From UBA3855 sp964472035 (GTDB lineage: Bacteria > Bacillota > Clostridia > Oscillospirales > Ruminococcaceae), in contig CAYYIT010000007.1 of the NCBI GenBank assembly GCA_964472035.1, positions 1 to 64,000 on the forward strand: DNA of 64,000 bases. Direction: 5' to 3'. Below, one piece after another: positions 28,001 to 35,481 of this stretch. Position 1 is the stretch's first letter; the number at the start of each line of letters is the position of its first letter. A program made the position numbers and the translations under genes. A model generated the notes under the pieces. That model was not told the origin of the DNA and did not search any database. It worked only from the letters and a program-made list of their open reading frames with translations.

Positions 28001-28239
28001 GAATAGGTCAGGGTGCCCGTGCTGCTGATATTCAGCGCAAGTCTGCCGGAATCGGTACCCAGAGTTGCGGCACCGCCGCTCTCTTTGTAAACTCCCCAGT
28101 CCGCAGAGCCACTTTCAAAAGTGGAGTTGCTGATGAGATTTGCTGCAGAAACCGTGGTCAGTGTCATTGGCAGCGCAGATGCCATTACGACACAGGCGGA
28201 CAGTCCGGCAACAATTCTACGAAGCATTTGATTTTTCAT
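25033..28239 (-). CDS. Bifunctional GH9-dockerin-GH16 cellulosomal glucanase
   Basis: The 1068-residue secreted enzyme reads: signal peptide (1-32), CBM4-like module (about 35-185), Ig-like CelD_N (about 205-290), GH9 (about 300-730, WHDAGDYGRY, NPHHRPS, YSTNEITIYW), a repeated PTDA linker (about 735-752), an internal dockerin (about 754-820, GDADCNGNVNIQDVIFLSK and DVDLNSTINTTDTLNIMKY), a second Pro/Thr linker, and a GH16 domain (about 845-1068) with the lichenase active site WDEIDIEILG near 958. It should combine beta-1,4-glucanase and mixed-linkage beta-1,3-1,4-glucanase activity. An internal rather than terminal dockerin is uncommon. The ATG at 28239 is chosen for AGGGGAAAG upstream. The GH9 half is paralogous to the neighbouring enzyme. 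Confidence 0.93.
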   Translation of the reverse strand: MKNQMLRRIVAGLSACVVMASALPMTLTTVSAANLISNSTFESGSADWGVYKESGGAATLGTDSGRLALNISSTGTLTYSVQMFYDIIPLYQNGVYRLKYDISCSTNRFVEGMIQQNGGTYQAYTWKGLNISPTPQTVDYEFTMEAESDIMAKLVFNCGLQTQDGTLGNHTIYLDNVSLELVDDSNVDYGSTRPYEAPILTNQVGYRTGDEKIAVIRNANNASSFSVVNAQSGQVVYTGNLSSGTYNSSAGETDQTGDFSSVTTPGTYYISCSGLDNSYTFTISDSVYDDLLDESVKMLYLQRCGCAVEGGKFSHPACHTSMATIYGTNQQIDVSGGWHDAGDYGRYIVPAAKAVADLLYAYQVNPSLYGDNYGIPESGNGKADLLDEVKYELDWMFKMQASDGGVYHKVTCVNFPGYVMPQNETGALIVTPISTTATADFAASMALAAEVYESYDSTFAAKCLSAAEKAWGYLEQNPNFIFQNPSDIVTGEYGDKTDLDERYWAAAQLYRTTGNSKYLNAITYSRTGLDWSTVGDYGNIALLTMSGIDKNSTAYSNAKSAVLKQADTFLSASNSCPYGNAVTEYNWGSNMTIANYGIILSLASDLTGEAKYQNAAKDQLHYLLGTNPLGTCFVTGYGTVAPQNPHHRPSMAANQAMPGMLVGGVNSNLEDSAAKAYLNGVAEAKCYVDNAESYSTNEITIYWNSPLTYLIALTGDAAEQPEIPTEPPTDAPTDAPTDAPTDAPTEDNNNTTDTVYGDADCNGNVNIQDVIFLSKCIMGAETLSQKGSVNADVDLNSTINTTDTLNIMKYLVKLIDALPIGGVQQQPTTEPPATEPPAQQEYVAGYPVYGTAMNANATMVSDFSKGENSYFFASDGWTNGSCFDCGWYKQNTSFDNGVLNLTINQDWSGQYSYSGAEYRTSSHYSYGYYETSMQAIKNPGVVSSFFTYTGPSENNPWDEIDIEILGKDTTKVQFNYYTNGVGNHEFFYDLGFDASEGFHTYGFDWQPDHITWYVDGVAVHTAYDNIPSTPGRIMMNTWPGTGVDEWLAPYDGTTPLTARYQWVTYNNQ

Positions 28240-28381
28240 AATACTTTCCCCTCTCAAAATTGTTTGAACCGTTTCCAGTCGGCAGCGAAACCGACTTTTT
28301 ACACTTATATTTTAGCGCAGTGCATCCCAAAATGATACAAGATTGTTGACAATAATAGTAAAATATTGACATCAGGCACAA

Positions 28382-28410
28382 AAAAGCAGTGCAATTACTG
28401 CACTGCTTTT
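28382..28410 (-). terminator. Terminator of the AraC-family gene at 28412
   Basis: AAAAGCAGTGCA and TGCACTGCTTTT form a 12-bp stem with a 5-nt loop just after the minus-strand stop; T-rich on both flanks, so it could act in both directions. Confidence 0.85.
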
Positions 28411-28411
28411 A

Positions 28412-29149
28412 TCAGATCTCAGGTCCATGGAATTTTTTTCGGTATTCTTTCGGGGTCATGCCCATATATTTGCGGAACTGCTTGATAAAGTAGCTCTGCG
28501 AACTGAACGCAAGGAGACTGCTGATCTGCGCGTCGCTGTATCCGGAATACAGCAGGAGCTTTGCGGCATTTTCGATCTTTCTGCGGTTGACAAAATCACT
28601 GAAGGTACAGCCCGTCTCCGCTTTGAAAAGCCGCGACAGATATGCCTCACTCAGCTGCAGCGCCTCTGCTGCATCGCTGAGCAGGATCCTGCTGTGAAGA
28701 TGCTCATTGATGTACTCGATCGTCTTGACGATCTGCTTGGAGAAGACCGTACTGCACCGCACCGCCTGCATGCGTTTGGTATAGCCCTCGAGCATCGCCC
28801 GGTGGACCTCGCGCACCTCGGCCTCGGTACGGCTCTCATCCGCCTGCATAATATACAGATCGCTCAGCTGATAGGCCATCTCCGGCGTCATACCGTATTT
28901 GATGCAGAACCGCGCCACCAGTGCCGCCGTAACAACAAGGTGATATTTCAGATTGCGAAGGGCATCCTTGCTCAACACACCGCAGCCCTCGCAGAACAGG
29001 GGCGCAGCAAAGAAACGCATCATTTCAAGGTCACCCGAGCCGATGCTCTCATAAAATGCCATCTCACGGTCAAAGGAGGCACGCTCAAATTGCTCCTCAC
29101 GCTGGGCAAACAATGCATCAGCCAGCCGTTTTTCCGTTTCACGTTCCAT
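28412..29149 (-). CDS. AraC-family transcriptional regulator
   Basis: The 245-residue regulator has an N-terminal helical domain of about 135 residues with the YHLVVTAALVARFCIKYGM and AYQLSDLYI pattern seen in YesN/YesS-like AraC regulators, then a C-terminal AraC double helix-turn-helix (about 145-242) with LSEAYLSRLFKAETGCTFSD and the ending GMTPKEYRKKF. GGGGGCGG lies 6 nt before the ATG. It has its own consensus promoter. It sits between a polyamine operon and a cellulosomal gene on the same strand; either could be its target, and the sequence does not decide. Confidence 0.87.
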   Translation of the reverse strand: MERETEKRLADALFAQREEQFERASFDREMAFYESIGSGDLEMMRFFAAPLFCEGCGVLSKDALRNLKYHLVVTAALVARFCIKYGMTPEMAYQLSDLYIMQADESRTEAEVREVHRAMLEGYTKRMQAVRCSTVFSKQIVKTIEYINEHLHSRILLSDAAEALQLSEAYLSRLFKAETGCTFSDFVNRRKIENAAKLLLYSGYSDAQISSLLAFSSQSYFIKQFRKYMGMTPKEYRKKFHGPEI

Positions 29150-29181
29150 TCTGCCGCCCCCTTTCCGGATCTTTCGCTTAT

Positions 29182-29210
29182 ATTATACCATTTCTGCAAT
29201 GCCGTGTCAA
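29182..29210 (-). promoter_or_regulatory. Consensus promoter of the AraC-family gene
   Basis: On the minus strand TTGACA (29205-29210) and TATAAT (29182-29187) are 17 bp apart. It begins 7 bp after the stop of the last polyamine gene. Confidence 0.9.
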
Positions 29211-29216
29211 TAAAAA

Positions 29217-30425
29217 TCATCTGCCCAAGCGCATTTTGAAGTCCTCGTAACCGAATGATTTGATCCGTTCAAGGGTCCCGTCCGCGTTGCGTCTCCAGAT
29301 ATCGGGCAGGGGCATGCCGTTGAAGGTATTATTTTTGCAGGTGGAATAGATCGCCATATCGCCGAACAGAAGCAGATCGCCGATCTGCAGTGCCTCCGGG
29401 AATCCGTACGCACCGATCACATCGCCGGCAAGACAGGTAGGTCCTGCAAGGCGGAAGGGTATCCCCTGCGCTGCGGTTTCATCCGCGCCATAAAGCGGCG
29501 GCATATAGGGCATTTCGATCACATCCGGCATATGGCAGGCTGCACTGACATCAAGGATCGCGATCCTCGTATCCCCGTTCTGCACGATATCCAGCACCCT
29601 TGCTGCGAGGTAGCCGGCGTTCAGTGCGACTGCCTCGCCAGGCTCGAGATACACCTGCACGCCCCATTTTTCCTTTGTATCGTTCAGAATTTTCTCAAGC
29701 AGGGGAAGATCGTAATCATCCCTTGTGATGTGATGGCCTCCGCCCATGTTGAGCCATTTCATACGCGGCAGCACATCACCGAAGCGTGCCTCCACCGCCT
29801 GCATCGTCACAGCGAGCGCATCCGCATCCTGCTCACAGAGGGTGTGGAAATGCAGTCCGTCGAGCAGTGCGGTCAGCTCCTCCGTCATGTGGAGCTCCCA
29901 CATCTGACGGGTGGTACCGAGACGGCTGCCCGGTGCGCAGGGATCATAGATGGCATGTCCCTCCTGTGTGGAGCATTCGGGATTGATGCGCAGGCCGAGG
30001 CTCTTCCCTGCCGCCTTGGCTCTCGGGCCGAACTGACAGAGCTGCTGCGGAGAATTGAACACAATATGATCGGCATATTGCAGCAGTTCCTCGAATTCGG
30101 ACTCGCGGTAGGCCGCGCAGAAGACATGCACTTCCTTCCCCGGCATTTCCTCCGCGCCGAGTCTTGCTTCGAAGAGACCGCTTGCCTCCGTGCCGGACAG
30201 ATATCCGGACAGGAGCGGATAGCAATCATAGTTGGAGAACGCCTTCTGTGCAAGAAGGATCCGGCATCCGGTACGTTCCGCCAGTGCCGCAAGGATCCTG
30301 CCGTTGCGGTGAAGTGCGGCTTCATCGATGATATAGCAGGGGGTCGGCAGCGCACCAAAGCATTCCTCCGGTCCGGTTCCCTTCAGCATCCGGAAGGCCG
30401 GACGCTGGTCGATCAAGTTCCCCAT
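29217..30425 (-). CDS. nspC: Carboxynorspermidine/carboxyspermidine decarboxylase
   Basis: The 402-residue PLP enzyme is of the alanine-racemase-fold decarboxylase type. The N-terminal LPTPCYIIDEAAL and the LLAQKAFSNY segment with the PLP lysine (near residue 61) are typical of NspC, as are NMGGGHHITRDDYD and the LAGPTCLAGD motif with the catalytic Cys. It decarboxylates carboxyspermidine to spermidine (or carboxynorspermidine to norspermidine). Its ATG shares one base with the stop of the dehydrogenase gene before it, a TGATG junction indicating translational coupling. It is the last gene of the polyamine operon. Confidence 0.92.
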   Translation of the reverse strand: MGNLIDQRPAFRMLKGTGPEECFGALPTPCYIIDEAALHRNGRILAALAERTGCRILLAQKAFSNYDCYPLLSGYLSGTEASGLFEARLGAEEMPGKEVHVFCAAYRESEFEELLQYADHIVFNSPQQLCQFGPRAKAAGKSLGLRINPECSTQEGHAIYDPCAPGSRLGTTRQMWELHMTEELTALLDGLHFHTLCEQDADALAVTMQAVEARFGDVLPRMKWLNMGGGHHITRDDYDLPLLEKILNDTKEKWGVQVYLEPGEAVALNAGYLAARVLDIVQNGDTRIAILDVSAACHMPDVIEMPYMPPLYGADETAAQGIPFRLAGPTCLAGDVIGAYGFPEALQIGDLLLFGDMAIYSTCKNNTFNGMPLPDIWRRNADGTLERIKSFGYEDFKMRLGR

Positions 30426-31684
30426 CAGTCCACCAGAACGGGAGCGCGGTTTTCACTGCGCGGCAGACCGTACTGATCCAATGCGGCAAGGAACGGATCC
30501 GGATCGAACTCCTCGACGGTATGAACGCCGGGGGTATTCCATTTGCCCGTCAGCAGCATCAGCGCACCGCACATTGCCGGTACGCCGGTGGTGTAGCTGA
30601 TCGCCTGGCTCTCGACCTCACGATAGCATTCCTGATGATCGCAGACATTGTAGATATAGTAGGTCTTGTCCTTGCCGTCCTTTTTACCAGTGAAGATGCA
30701 GCCGATGTTGGTCTTTCCATGGGTACGCGGACCGAGACTTGCCGGATCCGGCAGCAGTGCCTTGAGGAACTTGATCGGAACGATCTCCTGTCCTTCAAAC
30801 TGAATGGGCGTAGTGGAAAGCATTCCGACATTTTCAAGGCATTTCATATGGGTCAGATAGCTCTGGCCGAAGGTCATGAAGAAACGGATGCGCTTGACTT
30901 CGGGGATATTCTGCGCGATGGATTCGATCTCCTCGTGATGGAGCAGGTACATATCCTTCTGGCCGACGCAGTCAAAATCGTATTCGCGCTTGATGCTCAT
31001 GGCAGGGATCTCGACCCAGCGGCCGTTCTCCCAATAACTGCCAGGGGCAGAGACTTCACGGAGATTGACCTCGGGATTGAAATTGGTGGCAAAGGGGTAG
31101 CCGTGGTCACCGCCGTTGCAGTCGAGAATATCGATCGTGTCGATCGTGTCAAATTCATGCTTCTTGGCATGCGCACAATACGCCTGTGTCACGCCGGGAT
31201 CAAAGCCGCAGCCGAGCAGGGCGATGAGTCCTGCCTTCTCGAACTTCTCACGGTATGCCCACTGCCAGCTGTAATCGAAATAGGCGGAGAAACCCTCCTC
31301 CTTGCAGCGCTTTTCGTAGATCGCTCTCCACTCAGGATCATCCGTGTCTTCGGGCTCGTAGTTCGCGGTATCCATATAATTCACACCGCAGGCAAGGCAG
31401 GCATCCATGATGGTGAGATCCTGATAGGGCAGCGCGATGTTCATGACAAGATCGGGCTGATAGGCATTGATCAGGTCAATGAGCTGCTGCACATCATCCG
31501 CATCCACCTGTGCGGTTGTGATCTTCGTTGCGGTCTTCCCTTCCAGCGCCTGCGCCAGCGCATCGCACTTGGACTTGGTGCGGCTTGCAATGCAAAGCTC
31601 CGTGAACACCTCGCTTACCTGACAACACTTTCTGATGGCTACATTCGCAACACCGCCGCAGCCGATAACCAATACTCTGCTCAT
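30425..31684 (-). CDS. Carboxynorspermidine/carboxyspermidine dehydrogenase (saccharopine dehydrogenase family)
   Basis: The 419-residue enzyme opens with an NAD(P)-binding VLVIGCGGVANVAI loop and has the saccharopine-dehydrogenase family core (GVNYMDTANYEPED, LLGCGFDPGVTQ). In this family the form next to nspC condenses putrescine (or diaminopropane) with aspartate semialdehyde to carboxyspermidine. The start at 31684 is set by AGGAGG; a frame reaching 31798 runs into speB without a site. It lies 13 bp after speB and is coupled to nspC. The alternative, a true lysine-pathway enzyme, is made unlikely by the operon context. Confidence 0.9.
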   Translation of the reverse strand: MSRVLVIGCGGVANVAIRKCCQVSEVFTELCIASRTKSKCDALAQALEGKTATKITTAQVDADDVQQLIDLINAYQPDLVMNIALPYQDLTIMDACLACGVNYMDTANYEPEDTDDPEWRAIYEKRCKEEGFSAYFDYSWQWAYREKFEKAGLIALLGCGFDPGVTQAYCAHAKKHEFDTIDTIDILDCNGGDHGYPFATNFNPEVNLREVSAPGSYWENGRWVEIPAMSIKREYDFDCVGQKDMYLLHHEEIESIAQNIPEVKRIRFFMTFGQSYLTHMKCLENVGMLSTTPIQFEGQEIVPIKFLKALLPDPASLGPRTHGKTNIGCIFTGKKDGKDKTYYIYNVCDHQECYREVESQAISYTTGVPAMCGALMLLTGKWNTPGVHTVEEFDPDPFLAALDQYGLPRSENRAPVLVD

Positions 31685-31697
31685 TATTACATTCCTC

Positions 31698-32561
31698 CTA
31701 TTTATTGTGATGGCTGAGCGCAAGCAGAAGCTCACGCAGGACTTTGCAGGCAACTGCCGTGGACATGCCGCTTGTATCCAGCATGGGGGCAAGCTCATTG
31801 ATGTCCGCTGCCACTACATTTGTTTTGCATACTTCCAGAATGGCCTCCAGAAGCTGCATGAACGTCACACCGCCGGCTTCAGGGGTGCCTGTTCCCGGAA
31901 ATACGGATGGATCAAGGCAGTCGAGATCGATCGTGAAATAGACCGGTACGCCCGTTTTCTTCAGCTCTCCGACACATTCCGCAAGACCATCGAATCCGAA
32001 GGGATGGATGTCCGTATGCGCTGCGGCAAAGCGGAATTCCTCGCGCTCACCACTGCGGATACAGAACTGATGGATCCTGCCGTCACCGATCAGGTCATGG
32101 CATCTGCGCAGCACGCAGGCATGGCTGAGCCGTGCACCGAGATAATCATCGCGCAGATCTGCATGCGCGTCAAAATGGATGATGTGCAGGTCGGGATATT
32201 TCGCAAGAACCGCACGAACGGCCCCCAGTGTTACCAGATGCTCGCCGCCGATCAGGAGCGGGAATTTGCCGTCGTGCAGGATCTGTGCAGCATGCGCTTC
32301 GATATCCTGCAATGCGGATTCCGCGGAGCCGAAGCACAGCTCGAGATCACCGCTGTCAAATATGGCGTAATCCGTCAGATCCTTGTCCTGATAGGGACTG
32401 TAGGTCTCCAGTCCGAAGCTCTCGTGGCGTATGGCGGCAGAGCCGAACCTTGCGCCGGGACGAAAGCTTGTGGTAGAATCGAAAGGTGCGCCGAACAGCA
32501 CGATATCCGCCGCGTCATAGCTGCTGTCGCAGCCGATAAAGTTCTCAATATTGCGTTCCAT
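31698..32561 (-). CDS. speB: Agmatinase
   Basis: The 287-residue ureohydrolase keeps all binuclear manganese-site motifs: GGEHLVTLG, FDAHADLRDDY, SHACVLRR and DLDCLDPSVFPGTGTPEAGG. It hydrolyses agmatine, made by the arginine decarboxylase of the same operon, to putrescine and urea. The ATG at 32561 is preceded by AGGAGGTGG lying across the end of speE, whose stop is 1 bp away. Arginase or guanidinobutyrase activity is conceivable, but the operon favours agmatine. Confidence 0.93.
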   Translation of the reverse strand: MERNIENFIGCDSSYDAADIVLFGAPFDSTTSFRPGARFGSAAIRHESFGLETYSPYQDKDLTDYAIFDSGDLELCFGSAESALQDIEAHAAQILHDGKFPLLIGGEHLVTLGAVRAVLAKYPDLHIIHFDAHADLRDDYLGARLSHACVLRRCHDLIGDGRIHQFCIRSGEREEFRFAAAHTDIHPFGFDGLAECVGELKKTGVPVYFTIDLDCLDPSVFPGTGTPEAGGVTFMQLLEAILEVCKTNVVAADINELAPMLDTSGMSTAVACKVLRELLLALSHHNK

Positions 32562-32562
32562 T

Positions 32563-33420
32563 CTACTCCACCTCCTCAAGCATTTTTTCCAGATAGGCGG
32601 GCAGGTAGAATGCGCCTACATGGAGTTTGGTTGTATAATACCGTGTTCCAAGATGGAGCGATAGCCATTTGGATGCGTCGAAATCATCGATGGGATGGTA
32701 TTTTTTGCTGGCAAAGCCGAACAGCCAGTAGCCGGCCGCGTAGGTCGGGATATGCGCCTGATAGACACGGCTGATCGGGAAGGTATTGACAATACGCTGA
32801 TGGCTGCGCTGCATTGCCTCCGCATCATGTTTATAGAAGGGACTTCCCTGCTGGTTCACCATGATGCCGTCATCATGCAGGGCATTGTAGCAGATGCCGT
32901 AGAATTCCCTTGTGAAATAGCCCTCGGACGGACCAAAGGGATCGGTGGAATCCACGATGATGAGGTCGTACTCATCCGTGCATCTCCGGATGAACCGAAG
33001 CGCATTGTCAAAATAAATATGCACGCGGCTGTCATCCAGACGGCAGGCGTTTTCGGGAAGATAGCTGCGGCACGCGTCAATTACCTGCGGATCCATCTCC
33101 ACAAGGTCGATGCGTCGGACGGAATCATACCGTGTCAGCTCCTTCACGACGCCGCCGTCTCCGGCACCGATCACCAGAACGTCCTGCACATTCGGATGAA
33201 CGGACATAGGAACATGCGTGATCATTTCGTCGTAGATGAACTCGTCGCGCTCCGTCAGCATGACATTGCCATCGAGTGCAAGTACACGTCCGAATTCGGG
33301 CGTTTCGAAAATATCGATCTGCTGGTACTCGCTCTTCTCCGAATACAGATGCCGGTTCACGCGGATGCTGTGACGGACGTCGGGGGCATGGTATTCACTG
33401 AACCATAAATTCAAATTCAA
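32563..33420 (-). CDS. speE: Spermidine synthase homologue
   Basis: The 285-residue aminopropyltransferase family protein has the N-terminal beta domain (LWFSEYH, SEYQQIDIFET), the GNVMLTERDEFIYDEMI segment, the nucleotide-binding VLVIGAGDGGVVKE motif (about 83-96), and the catalytic IIVDSTDPFGPSEG segment. The enzyme uses decarboxylated SAM to aminopropylate putrescine. No SAM decarboxylase (speD) is seen in this window, and the operon also holds a SAM-independent route to spermidine. It may make another polyamine or depend on a distant speD. AGGAGGGAAGTG precedes the ATG. Confidence 0.92.
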   Translation of the reverse strand: MNLNLWFSEYHAPDVRHSIRVNRHLYSEKSEYQQIDIFETPEFGRVLALDGNVMLTERDEFIYDEMITHVPMSVHPNVQDVLVIGAGDGGVVKELTRYDSVRRIDLVEMDPQVIDACRSYLPENACRLDDSRVHIYFDNALRFIRRCTDEYDLIIVDSTDPFGPSEGYFTREFYGICYNALHDDGIMVNQQGSPFYKHDAEAMQRSHQRIVNTFPISRVYQAHIPTYAAGYWLFGFASKKYHPIDDFDASKWLSLHLGTRYYTTKLHVGAFYLPAYLEKMLEEVE

Positions 33421-33432
33421 GACACTTCCCTC

Positions 33433-34887
33433 CTAAACAAGAATGTTGATGTGCCGGATCTCGGGATCCTCCGGACCCGTCATGGAACATCCCTTGACCC
33501 TTGCATACTCGATGTAATCGAGAATTTCCTTGGTAATACGCTCACCGGGTGCCAGGATCGGAATGCCCGGCGGATAGCACATCACGAATTCGCTGCAGAC
33601 GCAGCCGGCACTTTCCTGCAGGGGGATGCTCTTCTTCTTGGCGTAGAATGCCTCCTGCGGACTCATCACGACCTCGGGGTCGATGTACTCCTGACTGAGC
33701 AGGCCGCTGCTGTCGGTCTGGTATCTGCGGCGGATCTCGGCAAGGGCGCTGACGAGACGCTCCAGTTCCTGCGGACGATCACCGATGGAAAGATACGCAA
33801 GGATATTGCCGATATCGCCGAACTCGATCTGGATGTCGTATTCATCGCGGAGGATGTCATAGACCTCGATGCCGGCAAGTCCGATATCCCTTGTATGTAC
33901 GCTGAGCTTCGTCGGGTCGAAGTCGTAGATCGAATTTCCGTTCACAAGCTCCCTGCCGAATGCATAATAGCCGCCGACGGCATTGATCTCTTCGCGGGCA
34001 TAGTCCGCCATGCGGATGACCTTTGCGAAGACCTCCTTGCCGCGCAGCACAAGATTGCGGCGGCTGATATCGAGACTGGACATCAGGAGGTAGCTGCCGG
34101 AGGTCGTCTGTGTGAGATTGATGATCTGACGGACGTGGCCCTCGCTGACATTCGGGCCGATCAGCAGAAGGCTCGACTGTGTCAGGCTGCCGCCGCTTTT
34201 GTGCATGGAGACAGCAGCCATATCCGCGCCTGCCGCCATCGCAGAGACGGGCATATTATCGCCGAAATAGAAATGCGTGCCGTGCGCCTCATCTGCAAGG
34301 CAGAACATTCCGGCATCGTGCGCCATCTTCACGATCTCCCTGAGGTCACTGCAGATGCCGTAATAGGTGGGATTATTGACGAGAACTGCGACCGCATCGG
34401 GATTGGCTGCGATGGCCTTTGCTACCTGCTCTCGCTGCATGCCGAGCGAAATGCCGAGCCGATGATCCACCTCTGGGTTGACATACACGGGGATCGCACC
34501 GCAGAGAACCAGTGCATTGATCACGCTGCGATGGACATTTCGCGGAAGGATGATCTTATCGCCGCGTTTGCATGTAGAAAGCACCATGCTCTGCACAGAG
34601 CTGGTCGTACCGCCGACCATCAGGAAGGCATGTGCAGCACCGAAAGCATCCGCTGCCAGCATTTCTGCCTCGTGAATGACGGACACCGGATGGCAGAGAT
34701 TGTCGAGCGGCTTCATGCTGTTGACATCGATCCCGACGCATTGTTCTCCCAGAAATGCCGCAAGTTCAGGGTTGCCCCTTCCGTGCTTGTGACCGGGTAC
34801 ATCGAACGGCACAACGCGCATCTGCCGGAATTTCTGCAGCGCCTCATAGATCGGCGCCCTGTCATGATTCATCTTGATTTCTTTCAT
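33433..34887 (-). CDS. speA: Arginine decarboxylase, Orn/Lys/Arg decarboxylase family
   Basis: The 484-residue PLP enzyme is the short, aspartate-aminotransferase-fold type found in Gram-positives. Motifs include FDVPGHKHGRGN near residue 28, FLMVGGTTSSVQ near 89, ADEAHGTHFYFG near 200, and the PLP lysine in SMHKSGGSLTQSS near 230. With speB downstream, the likely reaction is arginine to agmatine; lysine decarboxylation cannot be excluded by sequence alone. A GAGGTG site lies about 10 nt before the ATG, directly after an intrinsic terminator at 34907-34944, so expression seems to depend on read-through. It is the first gene of the five-gene polyamine operon. Confidence 0.92.
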   Translation of the reverse strand: MKEIKMNHDRAPIYEALQKFRQMRVVPFDVPGHKHGRGNPELAAFLGEQCVGIDVNSMKPLDNLCHPVSVIHEAEMLAADAFGAAHAFLMVGGTTSSVQSMVLSTCKRGDKIILPRNVHRSVINALVLCGAIPVYVNPEVDHRLGISLGMQREQVAKAIAANPDAVAVLVNNPTYYGICSDLREIVKMAHDAGMFCLADEAHGTHFYFGDNMPVSAMAAGADMAAVSMHKSGGSLTQSSLLLIGPNVSEGHVRQIINLTQTTSGSYLLMSSLDISRRNLVLRGKEVFAKVIRMADYAREEINAVGGYYAFGRELVNGNSIYDFDPTKLSVHTRDIGLAGIEVYDILRDEYDIQIEFGDIGNILAYLSIGDRPQELERLVSALAEIRRRYQTDSSGLLSQEYIDPEVVMSPQEAFYAKKKSIPLQESAGCVCSEFVMCYPPGIPILAPGERITKEILDYIEYARVKGCSMTGPEDPEIRHINILV

Positions 34888-34906
34888 GCTAACACTTCAC
34901 CTCGTT

Positions 34907-34944
34907 AAAACAAAAAGCGCAAGCTGTGATATCACAACTTGCGC
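34907..34944 (-). terminator. Attenuator-like terminator in front of speA
   Basis: On the minus strand a 14-bp hairpin (34917-34944, GCGCAAG stem, one G-U pair) is followed by TTTTTGTTTT, and the speA ribosome binding site begins about 10 nt later. One arm pair is a G-U only when read on the minus strand, in keeping with a minus-strand terminator. Confidence 0.85.
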
Positions 34945-35276
34945 TGAAAATCCGAAAGGATCGTTCCCCTTATCTTGCTGCCGGAATCAGAAATTCCATG
35001 CGTTGTCGGGGAGGGCTGGGCATTGAGAGTCTATATAGCAATACTACTTTTACTACTCTTTATTGACCGTTTCACAAGTCTGCGTATTCACGCATTGGGT
35101 TATAAAGTAACCAACTTATAAAATTTGAGCTTTTAACTCAATCAATAAGGCGGTAGAACCGCCAATCGGCAGTGGACCCGGCTGTCCGTATGGCCTCGAC
35201 TCCTGTGCGGAGTGGTCCGTAATCATCGCTTGGAAGGACTCTGTTGCCAAATTCATTCCAGATTCAATTGTTATTT
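34945..35276 (-). promoter_or_regulatory. Structured non-coding stretch upstream of speA, possible leader or small RNA
   Basis: About 330 nt without a gene lie between the tRNA terminator and the speA attenuator. They hold many inverted repeats: GGAAT/ATTCC and ATCC/GGAT near 34955-35000, GCGT/ACGC near 35083-35094, TTGG-GTTA/TAACCAA near 35096-35115, TTGAG/CTCAA near 35126-35142, GGCGGT/ACCGCC near 35149-35163, and ACTCC/GGAGT near 35199-35213. A larger helix could join 35168-35176 with 35240-35248; it has three G-U pairs if read on the plus strand. I recognise no known riboswitch, T-box or RNA family. A weak minus-strand promoter (TTGATT then TTATAA) is possible near 35115-35145. A polyamine or arginine-responsive leader is an inference from position. 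Confidence 0.55.
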
Positions 35277-35301
35277 GAAAAAGCCCGATGCAATCGGGCT
35301 T
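35277..35301 (-). terminator. Terminator of the tRNA operon
   Basis: AAGCCCGAT and ATCGGGCTT form a short-loop hairpin followed on the minus strand by a run of T, 10 bp after tRNA-His. Confidence 0.85.
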
Positions 35302-35310
35302 CTTCGTATA

Positions 35311-35388
35311 TGGGGTGGATAATCGGATTCGAACCGATGGTCTTCAGTGCCACAAACTGACGCGTTAACCAACTACGCTATACCCACC
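35311..35388 (-). tRNA. tRNA-His (GTG)
   Basis: The cloverleaf folds with anticodon loop TTGTGGC (anticodon GTG), the GGTTCGAATCC T-arm, an extra 5' G paired with C73 as is specific to tRNA-His, and an encoded CCA end. It is the last of four tRNAs on the minus strand. Confidence 0.95.
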
Positions 35389-35391
35389 ATA

Positions 35392-35468
35392 TGGCGCGCC
35401 TTATTGGACTCGAACCAATGACTTACTGCTTAGAAGGCAGTTACTCTATCCAGCTGAGTTAAAGGCGC
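35392..35468 (-). tRNA. tRNA-Arg (TCT)
   Basis: The anticodon loop is CTTCTAA (anticodon TCT) on an ACTGC/GCAGT stem, with a GGTTCGAGTCC T-arm, GCGCCTT acceptor stem and encoded CCA. Confidence 0.95.
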
Positions 35469-35481
35469 ATACTGTGTTGCA

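Noticed and set aside
34945..35276. T-box or known riboswitch upstream of speA
   Set aside because: No AGGGTGGNACCGCG T-box sequence and no SAM, lysine or guanidine riboswitch core was recognised; kept only as an unidentified leader.
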